Shown here piece after piece: positions 13,187 to 25,800 of a DNA stretch of 64,000 bases. A program made the translations under genes and the position numbers. Positions within the stretch are counted from its first letter, which is position 1, and the number at the start of each line of letters is the position of its first letter. Under the pieces are notes generated by a model. It was not told the DNA's origin. It saw nothing but the letters and a program-made list of their open reading frames with translations, and made no database searches. The stretch is from Boswellia sacra (lineage: Eukaryota > Streptophyta > Magnoliopsida > Sapindales > Burseraceae): the NCBI GenBank assembly GCA_013180625.2, contig SNVD02010473.1, positions 3,658,001 to 3,722,000 on the forward strand, written 5' to 3'.

Positions 13187-14898
13187 TACAGTTACCGTGA
13201 AAAAAAATGTTTTTTTCTGTAGTAACAGAAACTCATGATTGTTTGACATTGCTTCTCTGCCTACTTTAAAAAGAAACCGCTGTAGAAAAAAATCAGGTAC
13301 AATGAATGAATGAATGAGTCTTTCCTGCTCCTGGAGGCTTGCTTCTGCTTCTAGAATTAAGATATCATAATTGCCCTTGTAAATAAATAAAATAACATTA
13401 AATAAAAAATGACATAATTACGTATAAGTTTCATTTTTTGCTCTTTTATTTAATTATTTTACTTCAATCAAATTTAATTAATTGTTTAGTAATTAATCAC
13501 AATAATTACTTTTAATTACTTACATGTCTTTTGGATCAAGGTGTTTGTCTCATTTTTTTTATTTACATAACTGTGATTAATTAATAAATAAGTAAGATAT
13601 TATTAAATAAATATTAATCTCCAATAAATGGTTATTATATCACATCATTAATAATTATATTAAACAAACATTGTTTTAAAATAATATGAATTTGATATCT
13701 CATATTATAAATTAATGAAATTATGACATTATAATTTAACTAATAGCATTATTAAATAAATTTTATAATTATTAACTACTACATAATAATAGAAAAATAT
13801 TAGATGAATAACTTTTACTTAAATTTAATTAATTGTTTAGTAATTAATCACAATTATTGCTTTTAATTACGTACATATCTTTTGGATCAAGGTGTTTGTC
13901 TCTTTTTTTTTTTTTTAATTTACATAACTATGATTAATTAATAAATAAGTAAGATACCATTAAATAAATATTAATATCCAATAAATGGTTCTTATATCAC
14001 ATTATTAATAATTATATTAAACAAACATTGTTTTAAAATAATATGAATTTGATATCTCGTATTATAATTTAATGAAATTATGACATTATAATTTAGCTAA
14101 TATCATTATTAAATAAAATTTATAATTATTAACTACTACATAATAATAGAAAAATATAAGATGAATAACTTTTACTTATATTTAAATATTTGATTTGTTT
14201 TATCCAACATTAATTTTTACAATTAACAATTTGATTAAAAAAGTATAAATTTTAAACTATTATAAAAATATTAATGTAAGTAATTTGTATAGAATTCGTG
14301 GGAAATACTTAAAAAATAAAAAAATGAAAAATGAATTAATTATAAAATATTATTGCAAATAATTTTTATAGAATTTGTTAGAAATAGTTAAAAAAATAAG
14401 AAAAATAACTGATTATGAAATATTATTTAAATAATTTATATAAACATGGTTGAAAATAATTATTAAAAAGAAAATTAATTTGATTATAAAAATATAGTTT
14501 AATTAATTTACATATATAATGTTGGGAATAATTATGAAAAAAGAAAAATAATTGATTATAAGAAATATTATTTAATTAATTAATTTATGTAGATAATTTT
14601 AGAAATAATTCAAAAAAGGCAAAAGAATTGATTGTAGAATATTATAAAGGAATAATATATATATCTATTTTGGTTATTCGCACGTAATATAATAAAAGTA
14701 AAAGAAATGACAATTCTAAACACCTCTATCATACTTTTGAAAAGTAAAGTAATATTTGAAAGTTAGTTTACAAAATATCCTCTATTTAAAGCTAATTTTT
14801 GGTACAGCAAAACAAACTGTTTTTTTTAAACACAGAATATCCTCTATTTACAAAAACTGTTTTTTTTTCTTTTTTTATAGGAGCAACAATTCCAAACT
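13187..14898. mobile_element. Possible TIR element enclosing the 351-bp tandem duplication
   Basis: The left end reads AGTTTGGGATT followed by a T/A-rich stretch. The reverse complement of the right end reads AGTTTGGAATT followed by a similar A-rich stretch. A short inverted terminal repeat starting AGTTTGG is common in non-autonomous hAT-type elements. No matching target duplication is visible and the interior has no open frame, so this is tentative. Confidence 0.3.
13471..14176. repeat. Tandem duplication, two copies of about 351 bp
   Basis: The segment starting aatttaattaattgtttag at 13471 recurs at 13822 with the same internal landmarks in order: ggatcaaggtgtttgtctc, a T-run, ccaataaatggtt, ttgatatctc, and agatgaataacttttactt. 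The copies differ by scattered substitutions and T-run length. Neither has coding potential. Confidence 0.85.
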
Positions 14899-15472
14899 GA
14901 CCCTATATTTCTGATAAAATTTTACTCCTTACAACCCATAAAGATAATTATATATTTAATAACATTTTATCAACTCAAATTGTAAAAAGAATTAATCATA
15001 AATAAATTATAAATGTATTATTATTATTCTAAAAAATATAAAAAATACGAAAATAATTTATAACTTCACTTATCCTCTTCTTTTACTTAGTTTAACGTTT
15101 TACTTCACTCTCTAATAAATCTCTTGTTTTTCTTCTTTATTATTTACATTTATTATACTTATATTATAATTAGATTAAACACATAAACTATATAGATTAT
15201 GCGCAATAAGTAAAATATTTTTAATAATGTGACTTTTTTTTTATAACAAATAAAACTTTAATTACGAAGAACACTGTCCTTCAAAAAAATAAAAAATATA
15301 TTTGAAGAGTGAGTACCAAACGGTGCGTTTCAAGTGTTCCGTAATAAACCAAAAACCATTTTAGATTTTGAAACAGAAGCCCATGCCCCAGGCAATATAA
15401 GACCCGACCCGCCAAATCGCTGCTTCAGTGAATCTGCTTCCATTCTAAAACTCGTCGTTCGGTTTCGACACG

Positions 15473-18400
15473 ATGACTACAACCACCATGCCTTCTCCGC
15501 CGCCCAAACCTCCGGCAGATGAACTCGAAACAACTTCAGCAACAATAACAACAACAAACACCATGCCACCTCCACCTCCCAAACCCTCTGCAGGCGAACT
15601 TGAAACCTCTTTAACAACAACAAGAGCAACAACATCGATTACCCCTATGGGCCCACCCCCTCCCAAAAACCCTAACACTAATACTGAAAGCCCCTCAACC
15701 GATACCCAGGAGCAAGAACAATCAAATTCCACCCCAGAATCAAATTCCAGCACTCAGCAGCATAGCTCCGCCTCTGTGCCTTACAAGATTCCCGAATGGA
15801 GCGGACCCCCCGGTCATAGATTCTACCTCGAGGTCCTCAAGGATGGAAGCATCGTTGATCAATTCGAAGTGTAAGTCAATTCACATCGTAATTTTAGTTG
15901 AATTTCGTTTCGGTTGATATCTTGTATTTCAGTATTAAGTTTCAAGCATGAAGCATGCACATTAGAAGTTAGAAATATGAAGTTGTGTGTTCCTGAAAGT
16001 GCTGTATCCTTTTTAAAGATGACGTTTTTAATTGATTGTTAAATGATTTGATTTGATTATTATGCAGGTGCAAGAAAGGTGCTTACATGTTTGGACGTGT
16101 AGACCTTTGTGATTTTCTTCTTGAGCACCCTACCATTTCTCGCTTTCATGCCGGTATCTATTTGTTTTCTGATATTTTTGTTATGACTATGCTATTAATG
16201 CCTGTGATATAATGAGTTCTTCATGACTTGATGCACATTTTTATATGGATGAACCTGTATTAACTAACTTAACCTCTTGTTTCTAATAACCAGTTATTCA
16301 GTTTAAAAGAAGTGGGGATGCGTACCTTTATGATGTTGGCAGTACACATGGTACTTTTATCAACAAGAATCAGGTATCGGAATGCCATTTGTTTCTCTGT
16401 AGTGATAGTGGAATTAGAATTATGTCCAACTGCATTCTGTGTTTCAAATAATTTAAGGGGTGTGGCATAAAGTTAATCTTTTGACTTTTTAACTGGAATT
16501 TTTGAACTTGAGCTATTCAATGGGTTGCAATTCTGCTTTTTGGCAGTTCAATACCAATTTGACTATGAAACATGTGTTGTAGGTTTCAGAATGAAAAGCT
16601 TACTGCAGTTGTTAAAATTTTGGAAATTTTAGAATTCCTTTAAATGTCATTATTATTATGTTGTGAACCATACGTGTGCATATGGTATCAGAATGACTTG
16701 GAAATTCTTGCCTTACCCATTTGACCATATTAAAAATATTTTTTTGATACTTATTTCCACGCCACCCCTCTCCACAACCCACCCCACCCCACCCCACCAC
16801 CCCACCACCACACACCACCATCACCCCCAACCTCTCCTCTCTTTCTTATAAATATGAATTCTAGTATTACTATATTCCTTCTTATGGGAGGGTCACTAAA
16901 ACTTGGCTTTGCTGACTCCTCATTCTTGTGATTTAAACAGTTGCAGAAAAGAGTTTACGTTGATTTACATGTTGGTGATGTCATTCGTTTTGGCCAGTAA
17001 GTGAATTTTAACATGACACCATTGAGACAATATGAATAACCAAAGCGAAATATTTTATCTTTTCCTTTTTGTCCTCACTTTGCTTATTCCTATTTCCAGT
17101 TCAATTTGGTTGTCCTCTATTTTATTGTTTGTGTTTCATTTAACCATTTTGCTTTAAATAGATAAATTTATCTGAGTATTGGAAGCTGAATCTAGCTCAT
17201 GTTTTATGTGCTAGAAGTGCTAACTTGTTGTGTATGTGTACGCTCATAAAAAAGCTTGAGGTTTAATGATTGATAATGTTAATAACTCTTATGTTTATTC
17301 TTTTGCAGATCATCTCGCCTGTACATTTTCCAAGGACCAGCTGAGTTGATGCCACCAGTAAGACATCTACTACAATAGATGTTTTATATTTATTAATCAA
17401 TTTGGTTTGAGATATGATGTTTTGGCATTTGACAAATCAATGTAAAGCCACCTGTTGGGAACAACTTATATTTCATTTATTTTGAATTGACACCATCCAG
17501 AACAAAGTGGCCATTCTCCTTAGATTAGACATCTGCAAATATACCTTTTCTAAGTGCAGATTATACAATCTTATTCAGTCGCATCTTAGTGCGCCAGATA
17601 TTTTGTGCGCTCTATGTTTTGATCATTAAATATTGTTATGTTGATTTCTGTTGCAGGAAACTGACTTGAAAATTCTTAAAGAATCTAAGATGCGAAGACA
17701 GATGTTAGACCAGGAGGAGTCACTTCGAAGAGCAAGATTGGAGGCATCTCTTGCCGATGGTATCTCATGGGGCATGGGAGAAGATGCTATTGAAGAAGCC
17801 GAGGTTTGTGTGGTTTTATGATTTAGATGAATTTGGGCAGAGTAGTTGGTTTTTTCTTTCTGATAAAATGCAAATTTTAGTTTTCCGAAAGAAAATTTTC
17901 AGCTGCTGTTATTACAAGAAATTAAAAGGATCTGTATAAGTGATTATGTTGTTTGAAGGGCTAATTTTGTTCCTTCGGATTTTTAGGATGATGATGATGA
18001 AGTGACTTGGCAAACTTACAAAGGACAGCTTACAGATAAGCAAGAAAAAACACGAGAGAAAATAGTAAAGAGGATGGAGAAGGCAAGTGTTTTTACTTTA
18101 TAGATATCTTTCTAGCGATTAAATCTGTAATGTAATTGAGTCTCCTTTCTACTGTATGTTAGATGACTTTATTCCAGTTGTTTCATCCCCTCGATATTCT
18201 TGTTTGGCCCATCATTGTATTTTTAAATGTGCGCTGTTATTGCCTTTAGGGTTAGACTATCTTACTTTGTTTGAACTCCTTTATTGGGATGGGGATTAGC
18301 AGGGACTGGATTCGTTCTGTCAAAAATGAGCTTTCTAAGCCTCATAGTTTGCCTCATAGTTTCTATTGCCTCTTATCTACATGTTATCAATGTTACAGTT

Positions 18401-21400
18401 TCGGTGGGATGCATAGTGCTCATTCTAAACAACCCTCCAAATGAACCAGAACCTTGGGAGTTTCCAGTGAAATAGAAATCGCTAATGAAATCTTAACCTC
18501 TAAATGAGAATGGTATGCTTCTTTCTGGATTTGGCTGATAGATAAGACTAATGAAAAATTTCATGTTAATTGCAGAAACAAAACATAGATGAGAAATGAG
18601 GTTGTGGGAATGCAGTTTTATAGATAAATTTGTGGTTTTAATCTGACTTGTTTAAGTTGTTCAGAAATGATCATGTCATAATTGATAGGAGAAGCAGCTC
18701 AGTACTACTGCTAACTGAAAAAAGAAATAAAGGAAAAAAGTAGTCCCTTTACGTTAAGATATTGAAATAGCTTTTGATCACTAATTTAATCTTATATCAC
18801 TATTGCAGCAATGTATAAAATCCATGGAGAGGCCATTAGACTTGGGATGTGTGGTTTTCTTGTGTTTTTCAAATTTTGATGCATCACTTTTTCTGGCTAC
18901 AGATTGCTCATATGAAAAAAGAAATAGATGTTATTCGTGCAAAAGATATTTCTCAAGGTGGGCTAACACAGGGGCAACAAACTCAGATTGCTAGAAATGA
19001 ACAAAGAATAGCACAGGTGGGGAACTATCTGTTCTTGTTACCCATATCATATATGTCGTCTGGTTATTTATAGGCCACTCTTCTTATCTTTATTCTCTAC
19101 CTCGTCCTGTCTATGCCCCCCTCCTTTTTCCTATTCTTCCTTCTCTCTTTGTTCACTTCTGACATCTGAGTTTTGGTAGATCATGGAAGAACTTGAAAAC
19201 TTGGAAGAGACTTTAAATGATAGTATACGGGAAAGTATAGGTGCACATACTGGGAAGACATCTTATGGCAAGAAAAGGGGAAATGCAGAAGATGATGAAG
19301 AGTTTTTTAGGTAATTCGTGTTTTCGAGTTTCCTATTTGAATGCAAACATGATTGTTTATTTATATATAAAGGGAGCGACTGATTTTTTCTTTCCTTCTT
19401 CAAGCAGTCAATAGGATATGTATATCTATATTCTTAAAAGGATCATGATAACAGGAGTAGAATAATAGTGTATATGATTTTAATATTTGTCATTTTTCAG
19501 TGATGATGACGAGTTCTATGACCGGACAAAGAAGCAACCTTCCATTCAGAAAACGAGTGAAAACCAATCAATTGAAACTGTTGATACACTTCTTGACAAG
19601 AGAGACATGATAATGAAAGAAATGCAAGACAAGAAAGACGAGTTTGAGAGAGAGAAGAAAAAAATGGCATCTGAAACTGCAGTGGAAACTGAATGTGGAG
19701 ATGAACTTGATGCTTACATGTCTGGGCTCTCATCTCAGCTAGGTAGGAATTTTACATCTGGTGAAGAAATAATTTAATAAATCAATTGCTACAATAGATT
19801 TATTAAAGTTTTTCAAGAAGAATTATTCAATACCTAGAATTGTTTTCGTCACTTTGTGTTTGGATAAGTTTTCTCAGTCTTTTGGTTCCTGTGCTATTGT
19901 TCTTGGACAAGTCGAGAAAGCACTAAGGCATGTAGTATTTACAAGATCTAATCTATCACATAAGCACCCTATCATGTTGTACTTAGTTTGTTACTATCAT
20001 GAATGGCAATTCAAATATCCTGACCTATAATATCTGCAAGCGTCTATAATCACATAAAAGTTCCTGTAATTGAGTTACGTCTTCGCATCACAATTATTTT
20101 TTCAAAGTTGTGCATATTTGTTTTCTTTTTTTCTTTCTCCTTTTCAATCCGTAATTAGTGAGGTTGTGATGAAGATACTCTTTTACTATTTTATCACTGA
20201 CTTTTGATATTTGTTGTCAGTGCTTGATAAAACTATGCAACTTCAGAAGGAATTGTCAACTCTACAATCTGAGTTGGATAGGATCTTCTACCTACTGAAG
20301 ATTGCTGATCCGACAGGAGAAGCCACTAAAAAGCGAGATTTGAAAGTACAGGAACCAAAACTTCACAAATCTGAATTTCCAGCTTCTGCTATCAAGAAGA
20401 AAGCTCCAGTAGAACCAAAGATAAGCGGTGGATCAGGAAAACCAGTGAATGTCCCTACTCAGAAAGAGACTAATTCAGTCACTGTGGTGGAGTCAAACAA
20501 GAAGCCTGAAGCTGACAAGAATATGAGTGACGCAAATGAGGGGGAAAGTGTTGCATATACTGTTATGAAGCCTCAATGGCTTGGAGCTGTAGAAGAGAGG
20601 GAAATGAAGGAGGCCCCACAGGAGGAAGCTTCAAAGGTTGAGGAGCCTGATCAATTCATAGGCTACAATGAGAGACAGAAAATGCTAAGCACTGACGATT
20701 CTTCACTTAAGGTGGACTCGGGGATTGAATCCGCTGCCTCTGGTTTGATTTTAAGGAAAAAAAACTTGGTTGAGAAATCTGAAGGTATTAACAATAAAGC
20801 TCTTGATCAGTCAACATCGTCCTCAGTGGAAATTGAACTCAAGGCAGAGGATGCTGTGGCACTTTTATTGAAACATAAAAGAGGGTATCATGCAGAAGAT
20901 GATGAAGGAAATTATGAAAGTCAAGAAATACGGGGTGAGAATCAACCTACGAAAAGTAAGAAAAAGCCTAAAAGGGTGCTTGGACCTGAGAAGCCTTCAT
21001 TTCTCACTGGCAATTCTGATTATGAGTCATGGGTACCTCCTGAAGGTAAACTTCTTTATTTGTTTTCTCAAGTCTATCAGGAAAAATACTTTGAGGCCCA
21101 TTTGGTTTACAATCCGGATATAATTCCTTATTTTTGAAAATAAGAGAGAAAAGAAATTTGATGAAAATCTGTCTGGTTGCAAGATTTTTTGAACACACTT
21201 GAAATTTGAAAGGGAAACAAAGTCATTTTCTCTGTTTTACATAGTTTTTTGACTCAAAAGCATTTTTTAATATATATCGAATGTGTTTGGATATTGAAAA
21301 TGCTGAACTTATGCCAAATAAACCCCCTAGATTTTGGTATTATCTCACATGATTTAATGATTTCCATGTTTTGTTATGTAGGACAATCAGGAGATGGACG

Positions 21401-21431
21401 AACTTCACTGAATGACCGTTACGGGTATTGA
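15473..21431 (+). CDS. Kanadaptin-like FHA-domain protein
   Basis: Twelve exons: 15473-15870, 16068-16153, 16294-16373, 16941-16996, 17309-17357, 17657-17803, 17987-18082, 18903-19016, 19180-19310, 19501-19742, 20221-21045 and 21382-21431, for 757 residues. A Pro/Thr-rich N-terminus precedes an FHA domain at about residues 120-205, with FGR (141-143), SRFH (157-160) and GSTHGTF (177-183) as phosphopeptide-loop residues. Charged coiled-coil segments follow. The C-terminus ESWVPPEGQSGDGRT...LNDRYGY is a hallmark of kanadaptin (SLC4A1AP); the Arabidopsis counterpart is, from memory, AT5G38840. Animal kanadaptin is mainly nuclear and was first described as binding anion exchanger 1; the plant role is unknown, though phosphopeptide binding is inferred from the FHA fold. 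The intron after exon 7 has a GC donor (AAG|GCAAGT at 18083). Confidence 0.93.
16777..16803. other. C-rich tract in intron 3, G-quadruplex/i-motif candidate
   Basis: Five runs of three or four C separated by one to four bases (16778-16780, 16782-16785, 16787-16790, 16792-16795 and 16800-16803) give a G4-type pattern on the minus strand, which is the template strand of the kanadaptin-like gene. Confidence 0.5.
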
Positions 21432-22838
21432 ACTTTTGAAGCCCCTTTTTTATGATCAGGTTCTATAACATTTGACGGAGGGCCGGCTACTCAAATTTGA
21501 AGATGGTGCCTCATGATTTGTGTTCTATAACGTTTAAAGGAGGGCCACCTAGTAGCCATGTTATCGAAGACAGTTGATTTAGGTCTTCGAGATGCCTTAG
21601 CTTGAATGTCAATGGAGGCATACCTCAGAATTATGTGGTGCTTGATGCGTGATGGAAATAGAAGATGGACCTTGTATGGTGATAATGTTATTGAACAGGT
21701 TGAATTTCGTAAAAATGTTCAGAGATTATGCATGCATGGAGAGAAACAGCTAATAAGCACTTGGCTCTTATGTGGCCACAAGAAATTGACTGACGGAAGT
21801 TACTTGTGTTGTATTATGTATAGAAATTAAGCGTTGCGGTAAGGCAATTTGAGCCAATGATCAATATTCGCTCGCATTAATGCATCAAACTTGTAAGCTT
21901 GGTTATAAAATTATCAAATATTGTTCTCAGTTCCTTCCCCTACTCTCCATTGCTGTGCCAGTTTATGAAAACTGTCCTGAGGCATGATTAGAATGACTTC
22001 CAATCATACTGAATATTAAGGAGTTATTTATAGGGACAAAGGAGTTATTTTGCCCTTCTAGGGGTTTGGATTCTAAGCTTCACAAGGTTCAGCTGCGTCA
22101 GCAGTCCAAGCAAAGTGCAGAAGAGAGACTGAGATGCAACTGAGTTCTGTGTCAGAACCACGGAAAATCTTGACCAGTATCTATTTATATATCATCTGAA
22201 GTAAATACACTATTCATTTACATTTTTTTCCCCCCTCTTTTAGGGCATGGTTATCTAAAAAAGTCTGATGAACGAGTTACAACTGTAATTAATGGTACAG
22301 AATACATTCAAATTGTAACACTGCATCAGCATTCTTATATCTGCAACCTGCAACTGAACCTCTTGCTTCTTGCTTTTAGGAAAGCAGAAGACCACATTCC
22401 TAAATGGATAGGCCACACAAGTCCACATCCTCCACATGAATCTACAAAATCAACTGGATAAGCTGCTTTAATTACTGTAGAATCTTGAATTCTTTGCTTC
22501 TGATCAGAACTCCGAAGCCACATTTAACCTATCACCTCTGCTAAAGCTTCTACCAGCACTGGACACATCCACACGCTGAACTATATACATTGACTGTACA
22601 CAGGAACAGCTTTCTGTTGAAGACTTGCGTGAAGAGAAAATTGCCCTGTATGTGGATGTTCTTGATGCTTTTCTCCAGAAATATACAGGGATGTGCAGCA
22701 TGTCTCCCAGAACTGCGGTGTGTTCTGCTAGAGCCACGTTTGCTTCACCATGCTCAATTGAATTTGTGTGCTAAACTGCCAACCACAGAGGCATGGGCTT
22801 AGTATAAGCACCAGATGAGGAGAGGCCCTTGAATCAGA
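21432..22838. other. Convergent intergenic region between the kanadaptin-like gene and RPOT2
   Basis: About 1.4 kb holding the 3' UTRs of two genes transcribed toward each other. A short imperfect direct repeat, TTCTATAAC followed by GGAGGGCC, occurs at about 21461 and 21522. No coding frame matches a known protein; short open frames here are unsupported. Confidence 0.5.
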
Positions 22839-25800
22839 TCAATTGAAGAAATATGGTGACTCTAAAACATCCCTCAGATCAAAATCTCCCCTCTCAGGTA
22901 ATGGGGGAAAAGACAATGTAGGAAAAGACTGTTGAAAGCTCTCCAATAACTGTGCACCAAAAAAAGAAAAAAATCAGAATCACCACCTCCGCTTGATGAT
23001 AGACTAAAATATCTATATTCTTTCTGCTCCTTTTTTTTTTTTTTTTTTTTTAAATTATTGACCTCTGCATATCTTGTATCATCCTCTACTTGCTGTAAAA
23101 TCTAAGGTCCAAGAATAACTAAAGCAATTGCAGAAGGTTTCCAATTACCAAAAACTTTTAGCACCTAATCACATATATTTTCCTTTTCCACAAAATGCAG
23201 ATTAATCAGTTTAGAGCCAATTATATCTGCAACTTGAGGAAAAATAAATAAATTGGATATTTCATATCTCATTAAACATTATGCCTATGACAGCAATTTG
23301 AGGTGAAGATACTTACATTCTCCAGTATCGGAGTTTCATAGAGTTCAACAAACTTTTCTCTAAGAATCCTGTTCATTTCATCAACGTCACATGCATGTGT
23401 CCAATATGAATCATGAACCCCTATAATCATATAAAACAGTATACAGTAAGAAGAAATTTTGAAATTAAAATATATAAAATAATGAAAGAAAGTCGATCAC
23501 ACACACCTGCAAAGTTTAAGCCTGCCTTTCTGCAAGCAACAGCAGTCATCATCATATGAGAACCATCAAGGGAGTGGACAAAATTTGGTGGGAAAGCTGT
23601 CCTTTGTCGCTTGACCATGACCTATAACAGAAAAGGAGCCACTTATTGGAGATTTAGCCAGGAAAGTTAAATCCTAGTGATTTTAATGATTATCTCATAT
23701 ATCGATGAGACATCAAACACTTTGGAAGATCTATGCTCCTATGCAGATTGGTGAGATCATACAGTACAACCATCCTTTCAGCACAAAAGCAGGTTATGCT
23801 AAAACTTCTAGATGTGCTAAATGTTGGGAGATGCAGAAAACAAATTAGTACCCAGGATGTGAAAGAAATAACTCAACAATAAAACATAAGGGGGAGGGAC
23901 AACAACGGTAACATACCTTGTCTGTTTCACGTTGTAGAGTTAAAATTTGAAGTGAAGTTTTTACCTGAATCCAGTTTATTGAAGAAGTGATTGACTGAAG
24001 GTTAAATCTTCAAAAGAGGAATAAAAATACCAATGCGAATTATACAACACTTACAATATGCCTGCCTAATTTCCGGTAGGGTTGCACAACAGGAAGGCCA
24101 AGTGGAGTTGTCCACCGTACTGTCTGATTTTCAGATGCAATAATCTGTAAATGTTAAATATTTGTAATTAAAAGTCAGAGACTAACTTCCTGTCAAAAAG
24201 TCAACGAATGAATATTAAAGAATAGCCTGTCAGAAACATATAAAGAAGAGAATTGCACCTTTGCACAGTCACCAAGCCAGCTCATGATACCACGTGCACC
24301 CTGAAACATCTCTCCCAAGGCAGTTAAAGTTACCTGCTCGATCACAGAACACAATCTTGCGTTAAAGTAAAATCTTCACAAGAGCAGTCTGGGATTTCCT
24401 GGATCAAGCACATGAAATTTTGGGGAATTGGAAGAAACTGGGGCACAGTAAGTGCTCGTCTTACCTTTGCAGCATAACAAGAAGCACCAAAAACCTCAGT
24501 ATCATCTGCAATCACACCACGTTCCTTCAGTCTTCTCTTGATTTGATCACGAGCACCGATATAAGTGACACCATATACTGATGTCATCACCGTTTGCTTC
24601 ACCAGTTTCCTATCCACCTAGATTATGTCCAGCCATCAGTATCGACCATCAGTTACAAGGCATAAAAGTATAAGAACACAGATAAATAACATTCTACAAC
24701 TCCACATAACCAATTCTTGCAAGAATTGCTGAGGATCCATTTTATACACCCTATACCATTAACAAAGAAAGTTGGCTGAAAACCTGACTAATCAGTATCT
24801 TTGCACGTGCAGCATCCGGAAAAATTGCAGGATCCTTTTGTGCATCCTTCTGCATTATATCAAGTACTCTGCATATAAAAAATGACCTCTTGTCATCATA
24901 CTGCTTCCTCAAACTAAATTCATCAAAAGTTTAATGGGCATGCCACTGTCATAAGGACCTCTGAAAAAGTTTCCATAAATGTATTTATAGTTTCCTGATT
25001 GTGTAAAACACAATAACTTCAGAAAACATAACTGAATCCCCTCGTAAAACCAATTCAACAAATAAGGAAATCTATGACCTGAAAGATTCCTTCTTCACAA
25101 AAAGAAGAAAAGCTTACCTAGCAGCTATTCCAGAGTAAACATCACCAGGCTTCTCTCCAGCAACCAAATTAACAGAAGCTGCTCCCAACTGGAAGTAAAA
25201 TTTTCTATTAGAAAATATTATGAAGACTAACAACTTAATGATAACTGTCAAATGAGGGTAAACCACAACCTTGTCTCTTCCCAGTGCAGCATAGTGTTGC
25301 AAACCATTGCAGGAACCATCCTAGAGAAAATTGAGAGAAAGGAGAAATTGTGTCAGCACTAGAGATAATAACACGATTTGTATTCAAAAGTGTGGATACA
25401 ATCAGACACTGATGTGATAAAGAAAAAAGTGATAGAAGAGATGATTCATTTGATAGTTCCCAATTAAAATGCAAAAAATTCGAAAAAACCCAACTTAGCT
25501 TTTCATTTGTGTCTATGATACCCAGCACAAGAAACGATTTACGTCAAGTTAGATACTGAAAAGCCATGCAGGCAGTAAAATACATAGAAGCACAAACAAG
25601 AAACAAAGTATAGCACAGCGACATTTTTATGCCCAAATGTCTGCTAACCTTCCTGCAGCTCCCTTACACATGATTCAACTTATCTCTTTCTAACTTTTCC
25701 TAAAAATTAAAGATTATGTGCATATTCAGTACAAATGTGATATCCACACATCAATTGCTTAACCTTTCTCAAGAAAATATAAGCAATCAATCAAGACAAA

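Larger units (their letters stand above)
12335..15472. other. AT-rich intergenic region between BLOS2 and the kanadaptin-like gene
   Basis: About 3.1 kb with no credible coding frame. It holds the BLOS2 3' UTR, the tandem duplication at 13471-14176, a possible terminal-inverted-repeat element around it, and at its right end the promoter and 5' UTR of the kanadaptin-like gene. I saw no tRNA or other RNA gene. Confidence 0.6.

Noticed and set aside
15445..15753. Minus-strand Gly/Val-rich open frame
   Set aside because: It is the complement of the Pro/Thr-rich N-terminal exon of the kanadaptin-like gene.
18808..18845. CAG acceptor-like site and open frame before exon 8 of the kanadaptin-like gene
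   Set aside because: Using it adds residues not seen in the family and shifts the frame relative to the conserved IAHMKKEID segment.
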